From contig NZ_ARVW01000001.1 in the NCBI RefSeq assembly GCF_000384315.1, positions 5,642,157 to 5,706,156 on the forward strand: 64,000 nt of DNA, in the 5' to 3' direction. Every line of letters starts with the position of its first letter. Position 1 is the stretch's first letter. The DNA comes from Amycolatopsis nigrescens CSC17Ta-90. Lineage in GTDB: Bacteria > Actinomycetota > Actinomycetes > Mycobacteriales > Pseudonocardiaceae. The translations under genes were made by a program, and so were the position numbers. Of the stretch, positions 16,023-25,079 are shown one piece after another. The notes beneath the pieces were generated by a model, which saw only the letters and a program-made list of their open reading frames with translations, did not search any database and was not told the DNA's origin.

Positions 16023-17278
16023 GCACCCAGACGCCGCCCGCCGTGCGGGACTATCTGGCCAGGGTCAGGACCGCGTTGGCCGATCTGCCGCCGGCCGAGG
16101 TGGACGAGATTCTCGAGGACGTCCGGCCGCATCTGGCCGAGATCGCCGAGGAGCTCGGCGAAGGCGCCAGAGTCGAGGCGATGGCCGCCCGGCTCGGCTC
16201 GCCGGAGAGCTACGCCGCCGAGTTGCGCGCGGCCGGTGACTATCCGGCCCCGACCACCGTGGTGCCCGAGGCCGGCACCCCGCCGCCGCCGAGCCGGTTC
16301 GCGCCGAGACTCGCGCTGTGGGGATTCGCGCTGTCCGTGCTCGCGGTGGCGATCACCGGCTTCGGCGTCGGCCTCGAACTGCAGGACAGCATCCTGTTGG
16401 TGTTCGTGGTCCTCGCGCCGGTGCTGGCGATTTGTGCCTGGTACATCTGGGATCGTGGTGCCGGCCGGGTCGCCGAACTGCCGGAGCTGCGCAAGGGCAG
16501 GGCCGCGCTCGACGGCTGGGCGAAGGACTCCTCGCCAGCCGCGATCGGTTATCTCCGTTCCCTGCAACCGGCCTGGTGGCTGGCGTCCGCGGTGCTGCTG
16601 GTGGTGCTGGGCATCCTGCTGGTGCGCCGCGAAGGCAGTGCTGTGCTCGCGCTGCTCGCCTTCATGGTGCTCGCCGCGCTGGTGATCATGGCCGGGCTGC
16701 GGATCAAGGCGGACCGGCGATGGCTGCTGCTCGGCCTACCGGTCTCCGCGCTGACCCTGGGCGGTGCGGTCGGCCTGGTCGGCTATGTCGCCAACTCCGT
16801 GGACCTCCGCAACGGCTACGTGAACTCGTCGCAGTACTCGCCGTCCACCGTGGACGGCAAGCCCGCGCTCTACTACGGCTCGGACGCGGTGGAGAACATC
16901 TACGCCTTCGACGCGCAGGGCAAGCCGCTGACCGACGTCTACCTCTACGACGAACAGGGCCGCCCGCTCACGCTGCCGCGCTACGCCTGCGAGCCGTCCA
17001 CCGGCGGCAAGTCGCGGCTCGGCGGCGACAACAGGTTCCCGCGGCCGAAGATCGAGCAGGGCACCTACGACGGCGAGGGCAACTACAACGGCTACAACGG
17101 CTGGCGCCCCGGCTGCAAGCAGATCGAGGGTGTGCCCTTCGCCGCGGCCATCCCGACGGTCCCGACGACCACGTCGCCGCCGAGCACGTCATCGGCCACG
17201 CCACCGCCGAGTACTCCGCCGCCTCCGGCAACTCCGGCAACTCCGGCACCGACCAGCGCCACTCCGCCGACGGGCTGA
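16019..17278 (+). CDS. Membrane protein with N-terminal HAAS domain (PadR partner)
   Basis: 419 residues, start ATG overlapping the padR stop (ATGA). Residues 1-75 form the acidic, helical HAAS-like domain (RDYLARVRTALADLPPAEVDEI, RLGSPESYAAELRAA). Membrane segments follow at about 100-140, 185-235 and 240-265. The C-terminal 150 residues face outside, are rich in Tyr/Asn/Gly and hold a two-cysteine region, ending in a Thr/Pro-rich tail likely spanning the wall. HAAS domains are thought to sense or relay envelope signals to the coupled PadR protein. The extracellular part has no family I recognise. Confidence 0.8.
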   Translation: MSTQTPPAVRDYLARVRTALADLPPAEVDEILEDVRPHLAEIAEELGEGARVEAMAARLGSPESYAAELRAAGDYPAPTTVVPEAGTPPPPSRFAPRLALWGFALSVLAVAITGFGVGLELQDSILLVFVVLAPVLAICAWYIWDRGAGRVAELPELRKGRAALDGWAKDSSPAAIGYLRSLQPAWWLASAVLLVVLGILLVRREGSAVLALLAFMVLAALVIMAGLRIKADRRWLLLGLPVSALTLGGAVGLVGYVANSVDLRNGYVNSSQYSPSTVDGKPALYYGSDAVENIYAFDAQGKPLTDVYLYDEQGRPLTLPRYACEPSTGGKSRLGGDNRFPRPKIEQGTYDGEGNYNGYNGWRPGCKQIEGVPFAAAIPTVPTTTSPPSTSSATPPPSTPPPPATPATPAPTSATPPTG

Positions 17279-17292
17279 GGCGCCGCGGAGAG

Positions 17293-17326
17293 AGCAGGGA
17301 GCGAGCGTCGGGGCTCGCTCCCTGCT
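17293..17326. terminator. Hairpin terminator
   Basis: Perfect 14-bp arms AGCAGGGAGCGAGC (17293-17306) and GCTCGCTCCCTGCT (17313-17326) with a 6-nt loop, followed by TTCCTTTCC. It lies 14 bp after the membrane protein stop and 25 bp from the convergent stop at 17352, so it may serve both genes. Confidence 0.85.
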
Positions 17327-17351
17327 TTCCTTTCCGCGCGGGGAAATCGGG

Positions 17352-17873
17352 TCAGCTGAAGGCGTGCGACTTCAGCTCGAACTTCGAGAGCAGATCGCGG
17401 CCTTGTTCGGCGTTGCGCGGCTGGGACAGCACGTCGTAGCGGCGTGCTACCAGCTGGCTGGTCGACACGAAGTCGCGGCGGCCGCGGGTGGCGCCGTAGC
17501 TGATCGCGGCGAACACCATGCTGAACCCGACACCGGCGACAAGGCCGATCAGGATCGGCAGCATTCCGGCGCCCGGGGTGAACATGCTCAGCAGCAGGCC
17601 GACGAAAAGGCCGAACCACGCGCCGGACATCGCCGCGGTGCCGAGCACCTTGCCCCAGCTGAGTTTCCCGGCCACCCGTTCCACCAGCATCGGCTCCACG
17701 CCGACGATGGTGACGTCGGTCACCGGGAAGTCGCTGTCGGCGAGGTGGTCCACGGCCCGCTGGGCCCCTTCGTACGAGTCGTAGGAACCGATCGGCCACC
17801 CGGTGGGCAGCGTCGGTAGCCGCGGGTTCGACTGGGTCCTGGTGAACGCTGTCTGTGTGAAGGCTGTCGTCAT
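17352..17873 (-). CDS. General stress protein (GSP17M-like) membrane protein
   Basis: 173 residues from ATG 17873, preceded by GAGAGGTGAG; the open frame reaches 17900 but without a ribosome site. The central part starts with IGSYDSYEGAQRAVDHLADS and VTDVTIVGVEP, the conserved opening of the general stress protein 17M-like domain, followed by two glycine-rich membrane helices (about 80-105 and 108-135). The tail is basic. Members are induced by stress and are thought to sit in the cytoplasmic membrane; biochemical role unknown. No regulator is adjacent. Confidence 0.8.
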   Translation of the reverse strand: MTTAFTQTAFTRTQSNPRLPTLPTGWPIGSYDSYEGAQRAVDHLADSDFPVTDVTIVGVEPMLVERVAGKLSWGKVLGTAAMSGAWFGLFVGLLLSMFTPGAGMLPILIGLVAGVGFSMVFAAISYGATRGRRDFVSTSQLVARRYDVLSQPRNAEQGRDLLSKFELKSHAFS

Positions 17874-17946
17874 CGTTCTCACCTCTCCTGCATCGTTCAA
17901 CGCGGGAGCGGCCCCGGTAATGCCGGACAGCCAGGATTCTCAGTGA

Positions 17947-17969
17947 CTTATCAGGAGCGCTTATCAGGA
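17947..17969. repeat. Tandem 10-bp direct repeat across ROK stop codon
   Basis: CTTATCAGGA occurs at 17947-17956 and again at 17960-17969, a 13-bp period. The second copy includes the minus-strand TGA of the ROK gene. It looks like a small slippage duplication at the gene end; a 13-bp unit would change frame, consistent with it lying at the very terminus. Confidence 0.6.
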
Positions 17970-19223
17970 CGCGAGCAGATCGGCGCGTCCGGCCGGCGAG
18001 CCCGAGGGCAGCCAGCGCCCGAAATGCCGTGCTGAGAACAGTTCGTCCAGCACCATGTACGCGGCACCGACCAGGCCGCCTTCGTCGCCGAGCCGCGCCC
18101 TGTCGATGCGAAGCTCCCTTGTGGACAGTGGCAGCGAGCGCCGGTAGATGGTCTCCCGGATGGTGGCAAGGAACAGGTCGCCGGCGTCGGCCACCTGCCC
18201 GCCGAGCAGGATGGTGGACGGGTTGTAGAAGTTGACCATGGTGGCCAGCATCGAGCCGATGTGCCTGCCGGCCCGCACCAGCAGCTGCACGGCCTGGTGG
18301 TCGCCGGCCCTGGCGGCGGCGGTCAGGTCCACCGCGGTGATCCGGCCGTGCTCGGCGAGTACCGCGGCCAGCGCGGGACTCTGGCCGGTGCGCGCCAGCT
18401 CTTCGCCGTCCCTGGCCAGCGCCGCCCCGCCGGCCAGCGCCTCCAGGCAGCCGGTCTTGCCGCAGCGGCAGACCACCGTGCTCTCGTCGGAGACCCCGGC
18501 GTGCCCGATGTCGCCCGCGCAGCCCTGTGCGCCGCGGTGCAGCCGTCCCGCGTTGCTGATCCCGGCGCCGATGCCGGTGCCGATCTTGAGGTAGAGCAGG
18601 TCGCCGTTCGTCCCGCCGGGGCCGCGCAGCTCGCCGAGGCAGAGCAGGTTCACCTCGTTGTCCACCCAGACCGGCGCGTCGAACCGGGTGGCCAGCCGGT
18701 CCCGCACCCCGTAGTCGTTCCAGCCGGGCATGATCGGTGGTTCGCACGGCCGCCCGGTGGCGAACTCGACCGGTCCCGGCAGCCCGAGGCCGACGCCCCA
18801 GACCTCCCCGGCCGGTACGTCGAGCTTGCCGCACAGCTCGTCCAGCGTGCTCTCCACCTCGGCCAGCACCACGTCCGGGCCCTGCGCGATGTCGCATTCG
18901 CGGTACCGGGCGGCCAGCACCGCGCCCATCAGGTCGGTGATCCCGGCGGTGAACCCGGTGGCGCCCAGTTCGGCGGTCAGCACCCGGCCGGCGTCCCGGC
19001 GGAACCGCAGCGCCCGTGCCTGGCGACCGCCGGTGGACGGGTTCAGCTCGCCTTCTTCGAGCAGCCCGGCGTCCAGCAGGGTGGTGACGCGCTGGGTGAT
19101 CGCGGTGCGGCCGAGACCGGTCCGTTCGCTCAGTGCGGGCCGGGTGTCGGCCTCGCCGGCGCGGACCAGTTCGAGCAGCCGGGTGTAGCTCTCCAGCAAC
19201 TCGGCGTTGGGCACCGGCTCCAC
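17964..19223 (-). CDS. ROK-family transcriptional regulator (NagC/XylR type)
   Basis: 419 residues from GTG 19223 with GGGAG just upstream. N-terminal winged helix at about 10-70 (LLELVRAGEADTRPALSERT, LGRTAITQRVTTLLDAGLLEE), then a sugar-kinase-like ROK domain with a nucleotide-like loop and the zinc motif CRCGKTGCLEAL near residue 250. The family represses sugar catabolism or transport genes and binds a sugar or sugar phosphate. The nearest candidate target is the divergent secreted esterase at 19411. Its promoter region holds CTAA/TTAG-type dyads at 19270-19297 that resemble ROK sites. Confidence 0.9.
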   Translation of the reverse strand: MEPVPNAELLESYTRLLELVRAGEADTRPALSERTGLGRTAITQRVTTLLDAGLLEEGELNPSTGGRQARALRFRRDAGRVLTAELGATGFTAGITDLMGAVLAARYRECDIAQGPDVVLAEVESTLDELCGKLDVPAGEVWGVGLGLPGPVEFATGRPCEPPIMPGWNDYGVRDRLATRFDAPVWVDNEVNLLCLGELRGPGGTNGDLLYLKIGTGIGAGISNAGRLHRGAQGCAGDIGHAGVSDESTVVCRCGKTGCLEALAGGAALARDGEELARTGQSPALAAVLAEHGRITAVDLTAAARAGDHQAVQLLVRAGRHIGSMLATMVNFYNPSTILLGGQVADAGDLFLATIRETIYRRSLPLSTRELRIDRARLGDEGGLVGAAYMVLDELFSARHFGRWLPSGSPAGRADLLAS

Positions 19224-19269
19224 GGCTCCCCCTTCTGCGTTGTCGAATCCATCATATACACACGAAGGG

Positions 19270-19297
19270 CTAACTTTAGTACGCCAGAGACGTTAGT
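19270..19297. promoter_or_regulatory. Possible ROK operator
   Basis: The near-palindrome CTAACTTTAG (19270-19279) is followed by a second TTAGT at 19293-19297, in the gap between the divergent ROK gene and the esterase gene. ROK/XylR-type sites are AT-rich dyads built on similar TTAG/CTAA halves. This is a weak signal in a short AT-richer stretch; assignment is by resemblance and position only. Confidence 0.35.
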
Positions 19298-19410
19298 GGG
19301 GGATTTGCGGGCGGAAGCGGTCAGCTTCGGAAAAGATTCACCCGATCTGTCGATCTGCGGCTGCCCCGAACGACATTCAGGCAGGGGCGACCTAGACGAG
19401 GAGACAGACA

Positions 19411-21036
19411 GTGCGTTTCAAGGTGTTCTCAGCGCTGGCGGCGCTGACCATCGCGGCGGGGCTGCTCGTGCCGAGCGGTGCCGCCGCGGAAACGGGTTCG
19501 GTGATCCGGCCGGTGCGGCAGTGCGCGGCGCTGGTCGGCGACTATCCGATTCCCGGCACAGCGGCCCATGTCACGGCGGCCAAGGTGGTGCCGGCCGCGA
19601 ACGGCGAACCGGAGTACTGCGAGGTGCTCGGGAAGGTGGACCGCGAGGTCGGCTTCCAGCTCAAGCTTCCGGTCAGCACGTACTCCGGCCGGTATCTGCA
19701 GTACGGCTGCGGCGGCACCTGCGGAATGATCTTCCCGACCGCGTTCCCGGCCTGCGGCGGCTCGCACGGCGGGGACATGGCCGTGGCGGCCACCGATGAC
19801 GGGCACGTCGGCGACGGGCTCGGCGGGGAATGGGGCGCCACCGACCAGGCCGCCAGGGACGACTGGTTCTTCCGCGCGCCGCACGTGGTTTCCCTGGCCG
19901 CCAAGCGATTGCTCGAGACCTACTACGGGGCCCCGCCGAAGCACTCGTACTTCGACGGTTGCTCCACCGGCGGCCGGGAGGGCCTGCTGCTGGCCCAGCG
20001 CTACCCGACGGACTTCGACGGCATCATCGCCGCCGCCCCGGTCAACTACCTCAGCCCGCTCACGGTTTCGTCGACCTGGCTGGCCAGGGCGAACCAGGAC
20101 GAGTCCGGGGGATCGGTGCTCACCAGCGCGAAGCTGCCCGTGCTGCACCAGGCCGTGCTCGCGGCCTGCGACCCGCTCGACGGCCTCGCCGACGGACAGC
20201 TCGAAGACCCGCGGGCCTGCCGGTTCGACCCGGTGTCCGTGCAGTGCGCGGAAGGTACCGACGGCCCGGAGTGCCTGACCGGCGCCCAGGTCGAGACGGC
20301 GCGCAAGATCTACGACGGCCCGGCCGACGCGCAGGGGCGGCGGCTCTACCCCGGCGGGCTGAGCCGTGGCTCGGAGCTCGCCTGGGACGGCTGGATCGTG
20401 CCCGTTCCCGGTGCCGGTGGCGCTTTCATCGAGCAGCTCGCGAACGCCCAGCTGAAGCACCTCGGCTACCCGATCGGCACCCCGCACTCGTCGGTGGCGG
20501 AGTTCGAGTTCACCGTCGCCGAGCTGAACCGGCTGACCCCGGAAGGCGTGCGCGGCAACGCGATGAGCCTCGACCTGGACCGGTTCCGGCGGGCCGGTGG
20601 CAAGCTCATCCTCTGGCACGGCTGGTCCGACAACGGGGTGCCGCCCGCCGCCACCCTGGACTACTACCAGCGGCTCTCGGACCGCGCCGGGCAGCGGCAG
20701 GTCCGCGACTGGGCGCGGCTGTTCATGGTCCCGTCGATGTACCACTGCGCGGGCGGCGAAGGGCTGACGTCGCTCAACCCGTTCCGTGAGCTGGTCGGCT
20801 GGGTGGAGCAGGGCAAGGCACCGGACCGGCTGGTCGCCGAGGGCCGGGACGCGCAGAACAACCTGCTCCGCACCCGGCCGGTGTACCCGTACCCGGTGCG
20901 GGCGAAGTACGACGGCACCGGAAGCATCGACGACGCGAGCAACTTCGGCCCGGACCGGCCGCAGTCCCCGCCGCGCGACGCCGTCCAGTGGGCGGGCAGC
21001 TACCTCCACCGCCTGCCCGGCCCCGTCGCTCCCTAG
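19411..21036 (+). CDS. Secreted tannase/feruloyl esterase-family alpha/beta hydrolase
   Basis: 541 residues from GTG 19411. A signal peptide of about 26 residues ends GAAA. The tannase-family catalytic residues are visible: nucleophile Ser185 in FDGCSTGGREGLLLA, Asp407 in HGWSDNGVPP and His445 in MYHCAGG; the cysteines beside Ser (CS) and His (HC) form the family's characteristic disulfide that joins the catalytic Ser and His. It hydrolyses esters of hydroxycinnamic or gallic acid outside the cell, releasing plant phenolics. Divergent from a ROK regulator that may control it. A long hairpin terminator follows. Confidence 0.88.
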   Translation: MRFKVFSALAALTIAAGLLVPSGAAAETGSVIRPVRQCAALVGDYPIPGTAAHVTAAKVVPAANGEPEYCEVLGKVDREVGFQLKLPVSTYSGRYLQYGCGGTCGMIFPTAFPACGGSHGGDMAVAATDDGHVGDGLGGEWGATDQAARDDWFFRAPHVVSLAAKRLLETYYGAPPKHSYFDGCSTGGREGLLLAQRYPTDFDGIIAAAPVNYLSPLTVSSTWLARANQDESGGSVLTSAKLPVLHQAVLAACDPLDGLADGQLEDPRACRFDPVSVQCAEGTDGPECLTGAQVETARKIYDGPADAQGRRLYPGGLSRGSELAWDGWIVPVPGAGGAFIEQLANAQLKHLGYPIGTPHSSVAEFEFTVAELNRLTPEGVRGNAMSLDLDRFRRAGGKLILWHGWSDNGVPPAATLDYYQRLSDRAGQRQVRDWARLFMVPSMYHCAGGEGLTSLNPFRELVGWVEQGKAPDRLVAEGRDAQNNLLRTRPVYPYPVRAKYDGTGSIDDASNFGPDRPQSPPRDAVQWAGSYLHRLPGPVAP

Positions 21037-21044
21037 CTATGGGT

Positions 21045-21086
21045 CGTGAGTGGAAAGTGTTGCCCCAGCAACACTTTCCACTCACG
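21045..21086. terminator. Long hairpin terminator (family B)
   Basis: Perfect 19-bp arms at 21045-21063 and 21068-21086 with a 4-nt loop. It fills the 53-bp gap between the convergent esterase and asnB genes and can work in both directions. The arm CGTGAGTGGAAAGTGTT recurs with one change at 55633-55678. Confidence 0.88.
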
Positions 21087-21089
21087 AGG

Positions 21090-22931
21090 TCAGTCGAGTT
21101 GCAGCTCGGGCTGGTAGATGTCGAGCCAGTGGTAGAGGTCCAGCACCCGGTCGATGCCGTGCCGCGTGTCGCCGGGCATGGTCGCCGGGTCGCGTTGCAC
21201 GGCGTCGGTCAGCCAGCCCCGGTCGACCAGGGTGAACACCGGGTTGTCCTGCTCGGCGAGCACCTCCTTGGCCTGCTGCTGCAGCGCGGCCGCGTAGCCG
21301 GGGTCCTGTGTGGACGGATACGGGCTCTTCACCCTGTCCCGCACGGAGTCCGGCAGCACGTGCTTGGTGGCGTGCCGCAGCAGGCTCTTCTCCCTGCCGT
21401 CGAAGGTCTTCAGCGACCACGGCGTGTTGTAGACGTACTCCACCAGCCGGTGGTCGCAGAACGGCACCCTGACCTCCAGGCCCACCGCCATCGACGCCCT
21501 GTCCTTGCGGTCCAGCAGCATCCGGACGAACCGGGTCAGGTGCAGGTTGCAGACGACCCGCATCCGGCGTTCGAGCTCGCTCGCGCCGTCCACATGCTCC
21601 ACCTTGGCGACCGCGGTGGCGTACTGGTCCGCGGTGTAGCCGGGCACGTCCAGCTTCCTGGCCAGCTCCGGGTTCAGCAGCGTGGTGCGCCCGGTGGTCA
21701 TCGAGTTCCGGAAGGCCAGCCACGGGAAGTTGTCCGCGTTGACCGCTTCCCGGTCGTGGAACCAGCGGTAGCCGCCGAACACCTCGTCCGCCGACTCGCC
21801 GGACAGCGCCACCGTCGACTCCGCGCGGATCGCCTTGAACAGCAGGTACAGCGAGGTGTCCATGTCGCCGAGTCCGGCCGGGATGTCCCTGGCGGTGAGC
21901 ACCGCGCGGCGCACCGCCGGGTCGGTCAGCTCGTCCGGGTTGAGCATCACGTCCTGGTGCGCCGAGCCGACCAGGCCCGCCACGTCGCGGATGAACGGCG
22001 AGTCCGGGGTGTCGCGCACCTCGTCGGCCTGGAAGTTCTCCTCCTGGCCGAAGAAGTCCACCGAGAAGGTGCGCAACTGCTCGCCCTGCTCGGCCAGCCG
22101 GGCGGCGGCGAGACCGGTGACCGCGCTGGAGTCGAGGCCGCCGGAGAGCAGCACGCAGCGCGGCACGTCCGCGACGAGCTGGCGGTTCACGATGTCGGTC
22201 ATCAGCTCGCGCACGCGGGCGACCGTGGTCTCCTGGTCGTCGGTGTGCGCCTTGGCGTCCAGCTTCCAGTAGGTCCGGGTGCGGATGCCGTCGGAGTCCA
22301 CCGTGACGATGGTGCCCGGCTCGACCTCGTACATGTCCTTCCACAGCGACCAGCCGGGGGTCTTGGTGAAGGCGACCAGGTCGCGCAGGCCCTCGGTGTC
22401 CACCACCTTGCGGGCCAGCGGGTTGGCCAGGATCGCCTTCGGCTCGGAGCCGAACAGCACGCCGTCGGAGGTCGGGTAGTAGTAGAACGGCTTGATGCCC
22501 ATCCGGTCGCGGATCATCACGAGCTTGTTGTCGCGCTCGTCCCAGATCGCGAAGGCGACCATGCCGTTGAGGTGCTCGGCGACGGCCTCGCCCCACTCCA
22601 GGTAGCCGTGCAGCACCACCTCGGTGTCGCTGTCGGTCCGGAAGCGGTGCCCCTTCGCCTTGAGCTCGTCGCGGAGTTCGGTGAAGTTGTACGCCTCACC
22701 GCTGTAGACCATCGCGACCGCGCCGTTCGGGGTCCGCACCTCCATCGGCTGGGTGCCGCCGGGGAGGTCGATGATGGCCAGCCGGCGGTGCCCCAGCGCC
22801 GCGTGCGGACGGACCCAGGTACCCGAGTCGTCCGGACCACGGCAGGCCATGGTGCCCGTCATCGCGTCCACGACTTCGCGACGTTTCGTCAGGTCGGAGT
22901 CGTACGAGACCCAGCCGGCGATCCCACACAT
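21090..22931 (-). CDS. asnB: Asparagine synthase (glutamine-hydrolysing)
   Basis: 613 residues from ATG 22931; GGAGG lies 7 nt upstream and Cys2 of MCGIAGWVSYD becomes the N-terminal nucleophile of the glutaminase domain after Met removal. A TTG two codons earlier is rejected for that reason. The class II glutamine amidotransferase domain spans about 1-200 (RGPDDSG, GEAYNF). The synthetase domain carries the PPi loop LLSGGLDSSAVTG and the later ESADEVFGGYRWF motif. It makes asparagine from aspartate, ATP and glutamine. It stands alone, convergent with the esterase gene. Confidence 0.95.
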   Translation of the reverse strand: MCGIAGWVSYDSDLTKRREVVDAMTGTMACRGPDDSGTWVRPHAALGHRRLAIIDLPGGTQPMEVRTPNGAVAMVYSGEAYNFTELRDELKAKGHRFRTDSDTEVVLHGYLEWGEAVAEHLNGMVAFAIWDERDNKLVMIRDRMGIKPFYYYPTSDGVLFGSEPKAILANPLARKVVDTEGLRDLVAFTKTPGWSLWKDMYEVEPGTIVTVDSDGIRTRTYWKLDAKAHTDDQETTVARVRELMTDIVNRQLVADVPRCVLLSGGLDSSAVTGLAAARLAEQGEQLRTFSVDFFGQEENFQADEVRDTPDSPFIRDVAGLVGSAHQDVMLNPDELTDPAVRRAVLTARDIPAGLGDMDTSLYLLFKAIRAESTVALSGESADEVFGGYRWFHDREAVNADNFPWLAFRNSMTTGRTTLLNPELARKLDVPGYTADQYATAVAKVEHVDGASELERRMRVVCNLHLTRFVRMLLDRKDRASMAVGLEVRVPFCDHRLVEYVYNTPWSLKTFDGREKSLLRHATKHVLPDSVRDRVKSPYPSTQDPGYAAALQQQAKEVLAEQDNPVFTLVDRGWLTDAVQRDPATMPGDTRHGIDRVLDLYHWLDIYQPELQLD

Positions 22932-23198
22932 GGGCAAACCTCCTTATTGCTTAGCATGCGCAACTATCGGTAACACAGTTGTAACGCGCCACCGGCCGGA
23001 TGTCTGCCCGTATTGCACGCTCCGTCCGAACTTCGTTACTCGTTGTGAGACGATTCACCGCGCATCAAGATCGCGTAAACGACGAGGTCCGGCGCGTCAA
23101 GGAGCCGTCAGGCGGTCTCCAGTACCTGGCACGCGGGACGCACGCTGCTGCCAGACGCGGTCGCCAAAAGGGGTGACTGCTGACGAGGGGTGCACAAA

Positions 23199-23282
23199 GT
23201 GGCCGACTTGCTCTACGCCGTCCTGCTGGTCGGCGTTTTCGCCGCACTCGCGCTCACGCTTCGCGGACTGGAAAAGCTGTGA
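23199..23282 (+). CDS. 27-residue membrane peptide at head of kdp operon
   Basis: GTG at 23199 with GAGGGG 8 nt upstream opens a 27-codon gene: start MADLLYAVLLVGVFAALALT, then a charged RGLEKL end. It is one hydrophobic helix with a basic C-terminus. Its stop overlaps the kdpF start (GTGA), so the two are translationally coupled and it belongs to the operon. It is not KdpF, which follows. Similar tiny frames occur ahead of kdpF in other genomes to my memory, but I know no tested role; an accessory KdpFABC or KdpD peptide is a guess. Confidence 0.7.
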   Translation: MADLLYAVLLVGVFAALALTLRGLEKL

Positions 23283-23380
23283 GCGGCGCGGGTGCGTTGC
23301 CCAACATCGTCGGCGCGGTGCTGGCACTGGGGCTGATCGTCTATCTGTTCGTCGCGCTGATCAGGCCGGAGAAGTTCTGA
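23279..23380 (+). CDS. kdpF: K(+)-transporting ATPase small subunit KdpF
   Basis: 33 residues, GTG start overlapping the preceding stop. One membrane helix (NIVGAVLALGLIVYLFVALI) followed by the invariant KdpF ending RPEKF. KdpF is a lipid-like peptide that stabilises the KdpABC complex. It is slightly longer at the N-terminus than the common 29-30 residues. A possible 11-codon frame (ATG at 23380, ending 23415) fills the gap to kdpA but mostly serves as its ribosome-site leader. Confidence 0.88.
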   Translation: MSGAGALPNIVGAVLALGLIVYLFVALIRPEKF

Positions 23381-23417
23381 TGCCGACGTATTTCTTCAGG
23401 CGCGCGGAGGCGTAGAA

Positions 23418-25079
23418 ATGTCTGACACCACGGCCGGCCTGCTCCAGGTCGGTCTTCTCATCGTCGCGCTCGCGGTGGCTTACAAGCCGCTCGGCGACTA
23501 CATGGCGCGGGTCTACTCCAGTGAAAAGCACTGGAAGGTGGAGCGCGGGCTGTACCGGATCTTCCGGGTGGACCCGGCCACCGAGCAGCGCTGGCCGACC
23601 TATGCGGCCGGGGTGCTCGGTTTCTCGCTGGTCTCGGTGGCGTTGCTGTACCTGTTGCAGCGCCTGCAGCCGTTGCTGCCGTTCGACTTCGGCCGTGGCG
23701 CGGTCGTGCCCGGGATGGCGTTCAACACCGCGGTCAGCTTCACGACCAACACCAACTGGCAGTCCTACGTGCCGGAGGCGGTGCTGGGGCACTCGGTGCA
23801 GATGGCCGGGCTGACCGTGCAGAACTTCCTGTCCGCCGGGGTCGGCATGGCCGTCGCGATGACGCTGGTCCGCGGCTTCGCCAGGTCCAAGACCGACCGG
23901 CTCGGCAACTTCTGGGTGGATCTGACCCGTGGCACGGTCCGGATCCTGCTGCCGATCGCCTTCGTCTTCGCCATCGTGCTGATCGCGCTCGGCACCGTGC
24001 AGAGCCTGTCCTCCGGGGTCGCGGTGACCAACCCCGACGGCAGCCAGAGCACCATCGCGCTCGCCCCGGCGGCCAGCCAGGAGGTGATCAAGGAGCTCGG
24101 CACCAACGGCGGCGGCATCTTCAACGCGAACTCGTCGCACCCGTTCGAAAACCCGAACGCCTGGACGAACCTGATCGAGATCTTCCTGATCCTGGTCATC
24201 CCGGTGTCGCTCACCCGCACTTTCGGGAAGCTGGTCGGCAACCGGAAGCAGGGCCTGGTCCTGCTGGCCGTGATGGCCGGGCTGCAGGCGATCACGCTGA
24301 CCATCACCTGGCTGTCTGAGCGCAACGCGGGCGGCCCGGCCGCCCTGCTGGCCGGCGGCAACCTGGAGGGCAAGGAGCAGCGGTTCGGCATCGGCATGTC
24401 CTCGCTGTTCGCCAACAGCACCACCGGCACCTCCACCGGCGCGGTGAACTCGTGGCACGACAGCTTCAGCGGTCTCGGCGGCGGTATGCCGCTGCTGAAC
24501 ATGCTCTTCGGCGAGGTCACGCCGGGCGGGGTCGGCACCGGGATCTACGGCATCCTGGTGATGGCCATCATCGCGATGTTCCTGGCCGGGCTGATGGTCG
24601 GCCGCACCCCGGAGTACCTCGGCAAGAAGCTGGGCCGGCGCGAGGTCACCTGCGCCGCGATCGCGATGCTGGCGATGCCGACCGTGGTGCTGCTCGGCAC
24701 CGGCGCGGCCCTGCTGATGCCGGACACCGCCGGCGCGCTCACCAACAGCGGCCCGCACGGCCTGTCCGAGGTGCTCTACGCCTATGCCTCGACCGGCAAC
24801 AACAACGGCAGCGCGTTCGGCGGGCTGACCGTCACCAGCGACTGGTTCCAGTCCTCGCTCGGGGTGGCCATGCTGCTGGGCAGGCTGGTGCCCATCCTGG
24901 CCGTGCTCTGCCTGGCTGGTTCGCTTGCCGCGCAACGGAAAGTGCCGGAAACCTCCGGCACCCTGCCGACCACCGGGCCGCTGTTCGGCTCCCTGCTCAC
25001 CGGCACGATCGTGCTCGTCGCCGCACTCACCTTCATCCCGGCGCTCGCGCTGGGTCCCATCGCGGAGGCTCTCGCATGA
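23418..25079 (+). CDS. kdpA: K(+)-transporting ATPase channel subunit A
   Basis: 553 residues, ATG with GCGGAGGCG upstream. KdpA has ten helices and forms the selective potassium pore. The selectivity-filter loops are visible: [31 protein letters not shown], and [12 protein letters not shown]. The start [25 protein letters not shown] is typical. It overlaps kdpB by 4 bp. High-affinity uptake operates at very low external potassium. Confidence 0.96.
   Translation: MSDTTAGLLQVGLLIVALAVAYKPLGDYMARVYSSEKHWKVERGLYRIFRVDPATEQRWPTYAAGVLGFSLVSVALLYLLQRLQPLLPFDFGRGAVVPGMAFNTAVSFTTNTNWQSYVPEAVLGHSVQMAGLTVQNFLSAGVGMAVAMTLVRGFARSKTDRLGNFWVDLTRGTVRILLPIAFVFAIVLIALGTVQSLSSGVAVTNPDGSQSTIALAPAASQEVIKELGTNGGGIFNANSSHPFENPNAWTNLIEIFLILVIPVSLTRTFGKLVGNRKQGLVLLAVMAGLQAITLTITWLSERNAGGPAALLAGGNLEGKEQRFGIGMSSLFANSTTGTSTGAVNSWHDSFSGLGGGMPLLNMLFGEVTPGGVGTGIYGILVMAIIAMFLAGLMVGRTPEYLGKKLGRREVTCAAIAMLAMPTVVLLGTGAALLMPDTAGALTNSGPHGLSEVLYAYASTGNNNGSAFGGLTVTSDWFQSSLGVAMLLGRLVPILAVLCLAGSLAAQRKVPETSGTLPTTGPLFGSLLTGTIVLVAALTFIPALALGPIAEALA

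Noticed and set aside
23380..23415. 11-codon frame between kdpF and kdpA (ATGA overlap with kdpF stop)
   Set aside because: Too short to judge; its 3' half is the ribosome site of kdpA, so it is more likely leader sequence.
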